Below, one piece after another: positions 33,101 to 46,900 of a DNA stretch of 64,000 bases. The DNA lies in contig NC_079884.1 in the NCBI RefSeq assembly GCF_029227915.1, positions 18,230,001 through 18,294,000 of the forward strand, given 5' to 3'. The DNA comes from Hydractinia symbiolongicarpus (Eukaryota; Cnidaria; Hydrozoa; Anthoathecata; Hydractiniidae). The stretch's first letter is position 1. Each line of letters starts with the position of its first letter. Made by a program: the position numbers and the translations under genes. The notes under the pieces are model-generated. The model was not told the origin of the DNA. It saw nothing but the letters and a program-made list of their open reading frames with translations, and did not search any database.

Positions 33101-35880
33101 ACCATTGGTGTAGTCCTTCCACTCTTACTCGACTATGACGTCCCAATTCGTTTTCCATTGCACCATGTCCTTATCACTTCGTGAAATACTCGTGCAGGTC
33201 TATAAAGACTGTAACATGGCCTTTAACCGCGTAATAAAGACCTTACACGTAAATCACGTGGTTTCACCTGTCTCCACAGTTTACCATTCGTCTAGTCCTT
33301 TAACACTAAATGGACTACGACGTCTCAAGTTGATTTCCATTGCTCCATGGCCTTATAACTTCGTGAAATACTCGTACAGGTCTATAAAGGCTGTAATATG
33401 GCTTTTAACCGGGTAATAAAGGCCTTAGATGTAAATCACGTGGTTTCACGTGTCTGCGGAGGTTGCCATTGGTATAGTCCTTCCACTCTTACTCGACTAT
33501 GACGTCCCAATTCGTTTTCTATTGCACCATGGCGTTATATAACCGCCAACTACATGTACCCGTCTCTAAAGGTTGTTTTATGACCTTTCGATGCCTAATA
33601 ATGGCCTTACATGTAATTCACGTGACTCCACGTGTCTGCAGACTTTAACATTGGTGTAGTTCTTCCACTCTCAATGGACTACGACGTCTCAGGTCGTTTT
33701 CCATTGCACCACCGCCTTATAACTTCGTAAAATACACTTACAGGTCTATAAAAACTGTAACATGGCTTTTAACCACGTATTAAAGGCCTTACACGTAAAT
33801 CACGTGGTTCCACGTGACTGCAGAGGTTACCATCTGTCTAGTCCTTCCACTCTTATTCGACTATGGCGCCTAATTCGTTTGCCATTGCACCATGGCGTTA
33901 TAACACCGCCAACTACATGTACCCGTCTCTAAAGGATGTTTTATGACCTTTCGCTGCCTAATAATGGCCTTACATGTATTTAACGTGACTGCACGTGTCT
34001 GTGGAGGTTTGGTCTAGTCCTTTAACCCTCAATGGAGTACGAGGTCTCAATTCGTTTTCCACTGCTCCATGGCCTTATAACTTCGTGAAATACTCGTACA
34101 GTTCTATAAAGGCTGTAATATGGCTTTTAACCGCGTAATAAAGGCCTTACAGGTAAATTACGTGGTTCCACGTGACTGCGGAGGTTAACATTGGTCTAGC
34201 CCTTTCACTCTTATTCTACTATAACGCCTAATTCGTTTTCTATTGCACCATGGCGTTATATAACCGCCAACTACATGTACCCGTCTCTAAAGGTTGTTTT
34301 ATGACCTTTTGCTGCCTCATAATGGCCATACATGTAATTCACGTGACTCCACGTGTCTGCAGACTTTACCATTGGTGTAGTCCTTCCACTCTCAATGGGC
34401 TACGACGTCCCAAGTCGTTTTTCAATGCTCCATTGCCTTATAACACCGTCAAGTACTCGTAGAAGTTCATAAAGACTGTAACATGGCTATTAACTGCCTA
34501 ATTAAGGCCTTACACGTAAATCAAATTGTTCCACCTGTCTCCACAGGTTACCATAGTCTAGTCCTTCCACTCTCAATGGACTATGATGACTCAGGTTGTT
34601 TTCCAATGCTCCATGCCCTTATAACACCGTCAAAAACTCGTACGGGACTATAAAGACTGTAACATGGCTATTAACTGCCTAACTAAGGCCTTACACGTAA
34701 ATCAAATTGTTCCACCTGTCTCCACAGGTTACCATTGGTTTAGTACCTCCACTCTCAATGGACTACGACGTCTCAGGTTGTTTTCCAATGCTCCATGGCC
34801 TTATACCCTCGTGAAATACTCGTACAGGTCTATAAAGACTGTAACATGACTTTTAACCGCGTAATACAGGCCTTACACGTAAATCACGTTGTTGCACGTG
34901 ACTGCATAGGTTATCATTGGTCTAGTCCTTCCACTTTATTCGACTACGACGTCTAATTTGTTTGCCATTGCACCATGGCGTTATAACACCGCCAACTACA
35001 TGTACCCGTCTCTAAAGGATGTTTTATGACCTTTCGCTGCTTAATAATGGCCTTACATGTAATTCACGTGACTGCATGTGTCTGCAGAGGTTACCATTGG
35101 TCTATTCCTTCCACTCTTACTCGACTTTGACGTCCCAATTCGTTTTCTTTTGCACCATGGCCTTATAACTTCGTGAAATACTCGTACAGTTCTATAAAGG
35201 CTGTAATATGGCTTATAACAGCGTAATAAAGGCCTTACAGGTAAATTACGTGGTTCCACGTGACTGCGGAGGTTACCATTGGTCTAGCCCTTTCACTCTT
35301 ATTCGACTATAACGCCTAATTCGTTTGCCATTACACCATGGCGTTATAACACCGTCAACTACATGTTCAGGCCTATAAAGACTGTAACATGGCTATTAAC
35401 TGCCTAACAAAGGCCTTACACGTAAATCACGTTGTTCCACCTGTCTCCACAGGTGACCATTGGTCTAGTCCGTCCACTCTCAAAGGACTATGATGACTCA
35501 GGTTGTTTTCCAATGCTCCATGCCCTTATAACACCGTAAAAAACTCGTACGGGCTATAAAGACTGTAACATGGCTTTTAACTGCGTAATAAAGGCCTCAC
35601 ACGTAAATCACGTGGTTCCACCTGTCTCCACAGGTTACCATTGGTCTAGTCCTTCCACTCTCAATGGACTCCGACGTCTCAGGTCGTTTTTTACAATGCT
35701 CCATGGCCTTATAACACCGTCAAATACTCGTACAGGTTCATAAAGACTGTAACATGGTTTTTAACCGCGTAATAAGAGCCTTAGACGTAAATCACGTGGT
35801 TTCACGTGTCTGCGGAGGTTACCATTGGTCTAGTCCTTCCACTCTTACTCGACTATGACGACCCAATTCGTTTTCCATTG
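18135..35880 (+). repeat. Satellite array, subfamily A (about 97 head-to-tail monomers of about 182 bp)
   Basis: A typical A monomer runs TATAAAGACTGTAACATGGC, TTTTAACCGCGTAATAAAGG, CCTTACACGTAAATCACGTG, GTTCCACCTGTCTCCACAGG, TTACCATTGGTCTAGTCCTT, CCACTCTCAATGGACTACGA and so on to CCGTCAAATACTCGTACAGG. All monomers I checked are in one orientation. Several recurring variants differ in the segment after ATCAC (CCACCTGTCTCCAC, TTTCACGTGTCTGCGG, TTGCACGTGACTGCG, or ATCAAATTGTTCC) and after CTAGTCC. The array starts mid-monomer. Irregular units occur near 20100-20180 (rearranged) and near 32925 and 34010 (internal deletions). The 61-66-codon frames that recur in it are by-products of the monomer. 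Confidence 0.97.
21300..30170 (+). repeat. Segmental duplications inside subarray A (offsets near 6.73, 6.55 and 4.18 kb)
   Basis: Diagnostic variants recur at fixed distances. The ATGATGAATCAGG variant at 22081 recurs at 28807 (6726 bp, 37 monomers). A shared variant unit at 21435 recurs at 27980 (6545 bp, 36 monomers). The ATTCGTAGAGGTCC variant at 23411 recurs at 27594 and 30138. Between matches, stretches differ (for example 23040 versus 29766), so the copies are mosaics. Confidence 0.7.
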
Positions 35881-36238
35881 ATAAATCACATCGCTCCACT
35901 TGTCTGAGCAAGTTGCCATTGGTCTAGTCCTTTCACTATCAATGCACTACGACGTCCCAAGTTGTCTTCCATGGTGCCATGACATTATAACACCGTCAAC
36001 TACGTGTACAGGCCTCTAAAGGCTGTTATATGACCTTTTACTGCCTATTAATGGCCTTATACATAAATCACGTCGTTCCACATGTCTGGGCAAGTTGCCA
36101 GTGGTCTAGTCCTTTCACTATGAATACACTACGACGTCCAAAGTTCTTTTCCATTGCGCAATAGCCTTATAACACCGTCAACTACGTGAACAGGCATCTA
36201 AAGTCTGTTATATGACCGTTTGCCGCCTAATAATGGCC

Positions 36239-39200
36239 TTACACATAAACCACGTCGCTCCACATGTCTGTGCAGGTTGCCATTGGTCTAGTCCTTCCAC
36301 TGTTAATGTACTACGACGGCCTTAGTCGTTTTCGACTGCGTCATGACGTTATAACACCGTCAACTAAGCGTACAGTCCGCTAAAGTCTGTTAAGTGACCT
36401 TTTGCCCCCTAACAATGGCCTTACACGTAAATCACGTGGTTCCACGTGTCTGCACTGCTTACCATTGGCTTATTCCCTCGACACTCAATGAACTACAACG
36501 TCCCAAGTCTATTTCCATTGCTGCATGACGTTATAACACCGTCAACTACGTGAACATGCCTCTAAAGGCTGTTATATAACCTTCTGCCGCCTAAAACGGC
36601 CTTACACGTAACTCACGTGGTTCCACGTGTCTGTTCAGGTTGCCATTGCTCTAGTCCTTTCACTATCAATGCACTACGACGTCCCCAGTTGTTTTCCATG
36701 GTGCCATGACATTATAACACCGTCAACTACGTGTACAGGCCTCTAAGTGCCGTTATATGACCTTTTGCCGCCTTATAACGGCCTTACACGTAAATCACGT
36801 AGTTCCACGTGTCTGTTCAGGTTGCCATTGGTCTAGTCCTTTCACTATCAATGCACTACGACGTCCCAAGTTGTTTTCCCTGGTGCCATGACATTATAAC
36901 ACCGTCAACTACGTGTACAGGCCCCTAAAGGCTGTTATATTACATTTTACCGCCTATTAATGGCCTTATACATAAATCACGTCGTTCCACATGTCTGGGC
37001 AAGTTGCCATTGGTCTAGTCCTTTCACTATGAATACACTACGACGTTCCAAGTTCTTTTTCATTGCGCAATAGCGTTATAACACCGTCAACAACGTGAAC
37101 AGGCCTCTAAAGGCTGTTATATGACCTTTTGCCGCCTAATAATGGCCTTACACATCAATCACGTCGTTCCACATGTCTGGGCAAGTTGCCATTGGTCTAG
37201 TCCTTTCACTATAAATACACTACGACGTCCCAAGTTTTTTTCCATTGTGCAATAGCCTTATAACACCGTCAACTACGCGTACAGTCCTTTAAAGCCTGTT
37301 ATATGACCTTTTGGCGCCTAATAATGACCTTACACATAAATCACGTGGTTCCGCGTTTCTGCACTGGTTACCATTGGTTTAATCCCTCGACACTCAATGG
37401 ACTACAACGTCCCAAGTCTATTTACTTTGCTGCATAGCCTTATAACACCGTCAACTACGGGAACAGGCCTCTAAAGGCTGTTATGTGAAATTTTGGCGCC
37501 TAATAATGGCCTTACACATCAATTACGTCGTTCCACATGTGTGGGAAAGTTGCCATTGGTCTGGTCCTTTCACTATCAATGCACTACGACCTCCCAAGTT
37601 CTTTTCCACTGCGCAATAGCCTTATAACACCGTCAACTACGGGTACAGTCTTCTAAAGTCTATTATATCACCTTTTGGCGCGTAATAATGACGTTACATA
37701 TAAATCACGTGGTTCTGCGTGTCTAAACTGGTTACCATTGGTTTATTCCCTCGACACTCAATGGCCTACAACGTCTCAAGTCTATTTAAATTGCTGCATG
37801 GCCTTATAACACCGTCAACTACGTGAACAGGCCTCTAAAGGCTGTTATATGACCTTTTGCCGCCTAATAATGGCCTTACACATCAATCACGTCGCTCCAC
37901 ATGTCTGGGAAGTTGCCATTGGTCTAGTCCTTCCACTATCAATGCACTACGACGTCCCAAGTTGTTTTCCATGGTGCCATGACATTATAACACCGTCAAC
38001 TACGTGTACAGGCCTCTAAAGGCTGTTATATTACATTTTACCGCCTATTAATGGCCTTATACATAAATCACGTCGTTCCATATGTCTGGGCAAGTTGCCA
38101 ATGGTCTAGTCCTTTCACTACGAATACACTACGACGCCCCAAGTTTTTTTCCATTGTGCAATAGCCTTATAACACCGTCAACTACGCGTACAGTCCTCTA
38201 AAGTTTGTTATATGACCTTTTGGCGCCTAATAGTGACCTTACACATAAATCACGTGGTTTCGCGTGTCTACACTGGTTACCATTGGGATACTCCTTCCAC
38301 TCTCAATGGAATAAGAAGTCCCAAGTCGTTTTCCATTGCGCCATGACGTTATAACATCGTCAAATACATGTACAGGTCTCTAAAGGTTGTTATATGGCCT
38401 TTTGCCGCCTAATAATGGCCTTACACATAAACCACGTCGCTCCACATGTCTGTGCAGGTTGCCATTGGTCTAGTCCTTCCACTGTTAATGTACTACGACG
38501 GCCTTAGTCGTTTTCGACTGCGTCATGACGTTATAACACCGTCAACTAAGCGTACAGTCCGCTAAAGTCTGTTAAGTGACCTTTTGCCCCCTAACAATGG
38601 CCTTACACGTAAATCACGTGGTTCCACGTGTCTGCACTGCTTACCATTGGCTTATTCCCTCGACACTCAATGAACTACAACGTCCCAAGTCTATTTCCAT
38701 TGCTGCATGACGTTATAACACCGTCAACTACGTGAACATGCCTCTAAAGGCTGTTATATAACCTTCTGCCGCCTAAAACGGCCTTACACGTAACTCACGT
38801 GGTTCCACGTGTCTGTTCAGGTTGCCATTGCTCTAGTCCTTTCACTATCAATGCACTACGACGTCCCCAGTTGTTTTCCATGGTGCCATGACATTATAAC
38901 ACCGTCAACTACGTGTACAGGCCTCTAAGTGCCGTTATATGACCTTTTGCCGCCTTATAACGGCCTTACACGTAAATCACGTAGTTCCACGTGTCTGTTC
39001 AGGTTGCCATTGGTCTAGTCCTTTCACTATCAATGCACTACGACGTCCCAAGTTGTTTTCCCTGGTGCCATGACATTATAACACCGTCAACTACGTGTAC
39101 AGGCCCCTAAAGGCTGTTATATTACATTTTACCGCCTATTAATGGCCTTATACATAAATCACGTCGTTCCACATGTCTGGGCAAGTTGCCATTGGTCTAG

Positions 39201-40600
39201 TCCTTTCACTATGAATACACTACGACGTTCCAAGTTCTTTTTCATTGCGCAATAGCGTTATAACACCGTCAACAACGTGAACAGGCCTCTAAAGGCTGTT
39301 ATATGACCTTTTGCCGCCTAATAATGGCCTTACACATCAATCACGTCGTTCCACATGTCTGGGCAAGTTGCCATTGGTCTAGTCCTTTCACTATAAATAC
39401 ACTACGACGTCCCAAGTTTTTTTCCATTGTGCAATAGCCTTATAACACCGTCAACTACGCGTACAGTCCTTTAAAGCCTGTTATATGACCTTTTGGCGCC
39501 TAATAATGACCTTACACATAAATCACGTGGTTCCGCGTTTCTGCACTGGTTACCATTGGTTTAATCCCTCGACACTCAATGGACTACAACGTCCCAAGTC
39601 TATTTACTTTGCTGCATAGCCTTATAACACCGTCAACTACGGGAACAGGCCTCTAAAGGCTGTTATGTGAAATTTTGGCGCCTAATAATGGCCTTACACA
39701 TCAATTACGTCGTTCCACATGTGTGGGAAAGTTGCCATTGGTCTGGTCCTTTCACTATCAATGCACTACGACCTCCCAAGTTCTTTTCCACTGCGCAATA
39801 GCCTTATAACACCGTCAACTACGGGTACAGTCTTCTAAAGTCTATTATATCACCTTTTGGCGCGTAATAATGACGTTACATATAAATCACGTGGTTCTGC
39901 GTGTCTAAACTGGTTACCATTGGTTTATTCCCTCGACACTCAATGGCCTACAACGTCTCAAGTCTATTTAAATTGCTGCATGGCCTTATAACACCGTCAA
40001 CTACGTGAACAGGCCTCTAAAGGCTGTTATATGACCTTTTGCCGCCTAATAATGGCCTTACACATCAATCACGTCGCTCCACATGTCTGGGAAGTTGCCA
40101 TTGGTCTAGTCCTTCCACTATCAATGCACTACGACGTCCCAAGTTGTTTTCCATGGTGCCATGACATTATAACACCGTCAACTACGTGTACAGGCCTCTA
40201 AAGGCTGTTATATTACATTTTACCGCCTATTAATGGCCTTATACATAAATCACGTCGTTCCATATGTCTGGGCAAGTTGCCAATGGTCTAGTCCTTTCAC
40301 TACGAATACACTACGACGCCCCAAGTTTTTTTCCATTGTGCAATAGCCTTATAACACCGTCAACTACGCGTACAGTCCTCTAAAGTTTGTTATATGACCT
40401 TTTGGCGCCTAATAGTGACCTTACACATAAATCACGTGGTTTCGCGTGTCTACACTGGTTACCATTGGGATACTCCTTCCACTCTCAATGGAATAAGAAG
40501 TCCCAAGTCGTTTTCCATTGCGCCATGACGTTATAACATCGTCAAATACATGTACAGGTCTCTAAAGGTTGTTATATGGCCTTTTGCCGCCTAATAATGG
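36239..40600 (+). repeat. Two copies of a 12-monomer higher-order repeat (2182 bp)
   Basis: The block starting TTACACATAAACCACGTCGC at 36239 is repeated at 38421 and the two copies look essentially identical where I compared them. Shared private variants include ACGACGGCCTTAGTCG and GATACTCCTTCCACTC. The second copy runs to about 40600, where a different unit begins. Confidence 0.85.
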
Positions 40601-43600
40601 CGTTACATATAAACCACATCGCTCCACTTGTCTGAGCAAGTTGGCATTGGTCTAGTCCTTTCACTATCAATGCACTACGACGTCCCAAGTTGTTTTCCAT
40701 GGTGCCATGACATTATAACACCGTCAACTACGTGTACAGGCCTCTAAAGGCTGTTATATTACATTTTACCGCCTATTATTGGCCTTATACATAAATCACT
40801 TCGTTCCACATGTCTGGGCAAGTTGCCAGTGGTCTAGTCCTTTCACTATGAATACACTACGACGTCCAAAGTTCTTTTCCATTGCGCAATAACCTTATAA
40901 CACCGTCAACTACGTGAACAGGCATCTAAAGTCTGTTATATGACCGTTTGACGGCTAATAATGGCCTTACACATAAACCACGTCGCTCCACATGTCTGTG
41001 CAGGTTGCCATTGGTCTAGTCCTTCCACTGTTAATGTACTACGACGGCCTTAGTCGTTTTCGACTGCGTCATGACGTTATAACACCGTCAACTAAGCGTA
41101 CAGTCCGCTAAAGTCTGTTAAGTGACCTTTTGCCCCCTAACAATGGCCTTACACGTAAATCACGTGGTTCCACGTGTCTGCACTGCTTACCATTGGCTTA
41201 TTCCCTCGACACTGAATGAACTACAACGTCCCAAGTCTATTTCCATTGCTGCATGACGTTATAACACCGTCAACTACGTGAACATGCCTCTAAAGTTTGT
41301 TATATAACCTTCTGCCGCCTAAAACGGCCTTACACGTAACTCACGTGGTTCCACGTGTCTGTTCAGGTTGCCATTGCTCTAGTCCTTTCACTATCAATGC
41401 ACTACGACGTCCCAAGTTGTTTTCCATGGTGCCATGACATTATAACACCGTCAACTACGTGTACAGGCCTCTAAAGGCTGTTATATTACATTTTACCGCC
41501 TATTGATGGCCTTATACATAAATCACGTCGTTCCATATGTCTGGGCAAGTTGCCAATGGTCTAGTCCTTTCACTACGAATACACTACGACGTCCCAAGTT
41601 TTTTTCCATTGTGCAATAGCCTTATAACACCGTCAACTACGCGTACAGTCCTCTAAAGTTTGTTATATGACCTTTTGGCGCCTAATAGTGACCTTACACA
41701 TAAATCACGTGGTTTCGCGTGTCTACACTGGTTACCATTGGGATACTCCTTCCACTCTCAATGGAATAAGAAGTCCCAAGTCGTTTTCCATTGCGCCATG
41801 ACGTTATAACATCGTCAAATACATGTACAGGTCTCTAAAGGTTGTTTTATAGCCTTTTGCCGCCTAATAATGGCGTTACATATAAACCACATCGCTCCAC
41901 TTGTCTGAGCAAGTTGGCATTGGTCTAGTCCTTTCACTATCAATGCACTACGACGTCCCAAGTTGTTTTCCATGGTGCCATGACATTATAACACCGTCAA
42001 CTACGTGTACAGGCCTCTAAAGGCTGCTATATTACATTTTACCGCCTATTATTGGCCTTATACATAAATCACTTCGTTCCACATGTCTGGGCTAGTTGCC
42101 AGTGGTCTAGTCCTTTCACTATGAATACACTACGACGTCCAAAGTTCTTTTCCATTGCGCAATAACCTTATAACACCGTCAACTACGTGAACAGGCATCT
42201 AAAGTCTGTTATATGACCGTTTGACGGCTAATAATGGCCTTACACATAAACCACGTCGCTCCACATGTCTGTGCAGGTTGCCATTGGTCTAGTCCTTCCA
42301 CTGTTAATGTACTACGACGGCCTTAGTCGTTTTCGACTGCGTCATGACGTTATAACACCGTCAACTAAGCGTACAGTCCGCTAAAGTCTGTTAAGTGACC
42401 TTTTGCCCCCTAACAATGGCCTTACACGTAAATCACGTGGTTCCACGTGTCTGCACTGCTTACCATTGGCTTATTCCCTCGACACTGAATGAACTACAAC
42501 GTCCCAAGTCTATTTCCATTGCTGCATGACGTTATAACACCGTCAACTACGTGAACATGCCTCTAAAGTTTGTTATATAACCTTCTGCCGCCTAAAACGG
42601 CCTTACACGTAACTCACGTGGTTCCACGTGTCTGTTCAGGTTGCCATTGCTCTAGTCCTTTCACTATCAATGCACTACGACGTCCCAAGTTGTTTTCCAT
42701 GGTGCCATGACATTATAACACCGTCAACTACGTGTACAGGCCTCTAAAGGCTGTTATATTACATTTTACCGCCTATTGATGGCCTTATACATAAATCACG
42801 TCGTTCCATATGTCTGGGCAAGTTGCCAATGGTCTAGTCCTTTCACTACGAATACACTACGACGTCCCAAGTTTTTTTCCATTGTGCAATAGCCTTATAA
42901 CACCGTCAACTACGCGTACAGTCCTCTAAAGTTTGTTATATGACCTTTTGGCGCCTAATAGTGACCTTACACATAAATCACGTGGTTTCGCGTGTCTACA
43001 CTGGTTACCATTGGGATACTCCTTCCACTCTCAATGGAATAAGAAGTCCCAAGTCGTTTTCCATTGCGCCATGACGTTATAACATCGTCAAATACATGTA
43101 CAGGTCTCTAAAGGTTGTTATATGGCCTTTTGCCGCCTAATAATGGCGTTACATATAAACCACATCGCTCCACTTGTCTGAGCAAGTTGGCATTGGTCTA
43201 GTCCTTTCACTATCAATGCACTACGACGTCCCAAGTTGTTTTCCATGGTGCCATGACATTATAACACCGTCAACTACGTGTACAGGCCTCTAAAGGCTGT
43301 TATATTACATTTTACCGCCTATTATTGGCCTTATACATAAATCACTTCGTTCCACATGTCTGGGCAAGTTGCCAGTGGTCTAGTCCTTTCACTATGAATA
43401 CGCTACGACGTCCAAAGTTCTTTTCCATTGCGCAATAACCTTATAACACCGTCAACTACGTGAACAGGCATCTAAAGTCTGTTATATGACCGTTTGCCGC
43501 CTAATAATGGCCTTACACATAAACCACGTCGCTCCACATGTCTGTGCAGGTTGCCATTGGTCTAGTCCTTCCACTGTTAATGTACTACGACGGCCTTAGT

Positions 43601-43990
43601 CGTTTTCGACTGCGTCATGACGTTATAACACCGTCAACTAAGCGTACAGTCCGCTAAAGTCTGTTAAGTGACCTTTTGCCCCCTAACAATGGCCTTACAC
43701 GTAAATCACGTGGTTCCACGTGTCTGCACTGCTTACCATTGGCTTATTCCCTCGACACTGAATGAACTACAACGTCCCAAGTCTATTTCCATTGCTGCAT
43801 GACGTTATAACACCGTCAACTACGTGAACATGCCTCTAAAGTTTGTTATATAACCTTCTGCCGCCTAAAACGGCCTTACACGTAACTCACGTGGTTCCAC
43901 GTGTATGTTCAGGTTGCCATTGCTCTAGTCCTTTCACTATCAATGCACTACGACGTCCCAAGTTGTTTTCCATGGTGCCATGACATTATA
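40601..43990 (+). repeat. About 2.7 copies of a 7-monomer higher-order repeat (1273 bp)
   Basis: CGTTACATATAAACCACATC occurs at 40601, 41874 and 43147, and TTACACATAAACCACGTCGC occurs at 40967, 42240 and 43513, all exactly 1273 bp apart. The third copy departs near 43990 into sequence like the 36.7-kb block. The 7-mer contains units also present in the 12-mer, so one is derived from the other. Confidence 0.85.
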
Positions 43991-46900
43991 ACACCGTCAA
44001 CTACGTGTACAGGCCTCTAAGGGCCGTTATATGACCTTTTGCCGCCTTATAACGGCCTTACACGTAAATCACGTAGTTCCACGTGTCTGTTCAGGTTGCC
44101 ATTGGTCTAGTCCTTTCACTATCAATGCACTACGACGTCCCAAGTTGTTTTCCCTGGTGCCATGACATTATAACACCGTCAACTACGTATACAGGCCTCT
44201 AAAGGCTGTTATATTACATTTTACCGCCTATTAATGGCCTTATACATAAATCACGTCGTTCCACATGTCTGGGCAAGTTGCCATTGGTCTAGTCCTTTCA
44301 CTATGAATACACTACGACGTCTCAAGTTCTTTTCCATTGCGCAATAGCGTTATAACACTGTCAACTACGTGAACAGGCCTCTAAGGGCTGTTATATGACC
44401 TTTTGCCGCCTAATAATGGCCTTACACATCAATCACGTCGTTCCACATGTCTGGGCAAGTTGCCATTGGTCTAGTCCTTTCACTATAAATACACTACGAC
44501 GTCCCAAGTTTTTTTCCATTGTGCAATAGCCTTATAACACAGTCAACTACGCGTACAGTCCTCTAAAGTCTGTTATATGACCTTTTGGCGCCTAATAATG
44601 ACCTTACACATAAATCACGTCGCTCCACATGTCTGGGCAAGTTGCCATTGGTCTAGTCCTTTCACTATGAATACACTACGACGTCTCAAGTTCTTTTCCA
44701 TTGCGCAATAGCGTTATAACACTGTCAACTACGTGAACAGGCCTCTAAGGGCTGTTATATGACCTTTTGCCGCCTAATAATGGCCTTACACATCAATCAC
44801 GTCGTTCCACATGTCTGGGCAAGTTGCCATTGGTCTAGTCCTTCCACTGTTAATATACTACGACGTCCTAAGTCGTTTTCGATTACTTCATGACGTTATA
44901 ACACCGTCAACTAAGCGTACAGTCCTCTAAAGTCTGTTAAATGACCTTTTGCCCCCTAACAATGGTCTTACACGTAAATCACGTGGTTCCACGTGTCTGT
45001 TTAGGTTGCCATTGGTCTAGTCCTACCACTATGAATGTACTACGACGTCCCAAATCGTCTTACATTGCGCAATGGCTTTATAACTCCGTCAACTACGTGT
45101 ACTGGCCTCTAAAAGCTGTTATATGACCTTTTGCCCCCTAATGACGTCCTTGCACGTAAATCACGTCGTTCCACGTGTCTGCACTGCTTACCATTGGTTT
45201 ATTCCCTCGACATTCAATGAACTTCAACGTCCCAAGTCTATTTCCATTGCTGCATGACGTTATAACTCCGTCAACTACGTGTACTGGCCTCTAAAAGGTG
45301 TTATATGACCTTTTGCCGCCTAATAACGTCCTTGCACGTAAATCACGTCGTTCCACGTGTCTGTGCAGGTAGGGATTGGTCTAGTCCTTCCAATGTTAAT
45401 AGACTACGACGTCCCAAGTTCTTTCCCATGGTGCCATGACATTATAAAACCGTCAACTACGTGAACAGGCCTCTAAAGGCTGTTATATGACATTTTCCCG
45501 CCTAATAATGGCCTTACACATCAATCACGTCGTTGCACATGTCTGGGCAAGTTGCCATTGGTCTAGTCCTTCCACTATAAATACACTACGACGTCCCAAG
45601 TTTTTTTTCATTGTGCAATAGCCTTATAACACCGTCAACTACGAGTACAGTCCTCTAAATTCTGTTATATGACCTTTTGGCGCCTAATAATGACCTTACA
45701 CATAAATCACGTCGCTCCACATGTCTGTGCAGGTTGCCATTGGTCTAGTCCTTCCACTGTTAATGTACTACTACGTCCTAAGTCGTTTTTGATTGCGTCA
45801 TGACGTTATAACACCGTCAACTACGCGTACAGTCCTCTAAAGTCTGTTAAATGACCATTTGCCCCCTAACAATGGCCTTACACGTAAATCACGTGGTTCC
45901 ACGTGTCTGCACTGCTTACCATTGGTTTATTCCCTCGACACTCAATGAACTACAACGTCCAAAGTCTATTCCCATTGCTGCATGACGTTATAACACCGTC
46001 AACTACATGTACATGCCTCTAAAGTCTGTTATATCACCTTTTGGCGCCTAATAATGACGTTACACATAAATCACGTGGTTCCGCGTGTCTACACTGGTTA
46101 CCATTGGTTTATTCCTTAGACACTCAATGGAATACAACGTCCTAAGTCTATTTACATTGCTGCATGACGTTATAACACCGTTAACTACATGTGCATGCCT
46201 CTAAGGGCTGTTATATGACCTTTTGCCGCCTAATAACGGCCTTACACGTAAATCACGTAGTTCCACGTGTCTGTTCAGGTTGCCATTGGTCTAGTCCTAC
46301 CACTATGCATGTAGTACGACGTCCCAAATCGTTTTACATTGCGGAATAGCCTTATAACACCGTCAACTACGTGAGCAGACCTCTAAAGGGGTTTATATGG
46401 CCTTTTGCCGCCTAATAATGGCCTTACAGATAAATCACGTCACTCCACATGTCTGGGCAAGTTGCCATTGGTTTAGTCCTTTCACTATCAATGCACTACG
46501 ACGTCCCAAGTTGTTTTCCATGGTGCCATGACATTATAACACCGTCAACTACGTGTACAGGCCTCTAAAGGCTGTTATATTACCTTTTACCGCCTATTAA
46601 TGGCCTTATACATAAATCACGTCGTTCCACATGTCTGGGCAAGTTGCCATTGGTCTAGTCCTTTCACTATGAATACACTACGACGTCCCAATTTTTTTCC
46701 ATTGCGCAATAGCGTTATAACACCGTCAACTACGTGAGCAGGCCTCTAAAGGGGTTTATATGGCCCTTTGCCGCCTAATAATGGCCTTACACATTAATCA
46801 CGTCGCTCCACATGTCTGGGCAAGTTGCCATTGGTCTAGTCCTTTCACTATCAATGCACTACGACGTCCCAAGTCGTTTTCCATCACGCCATGGCCATAT

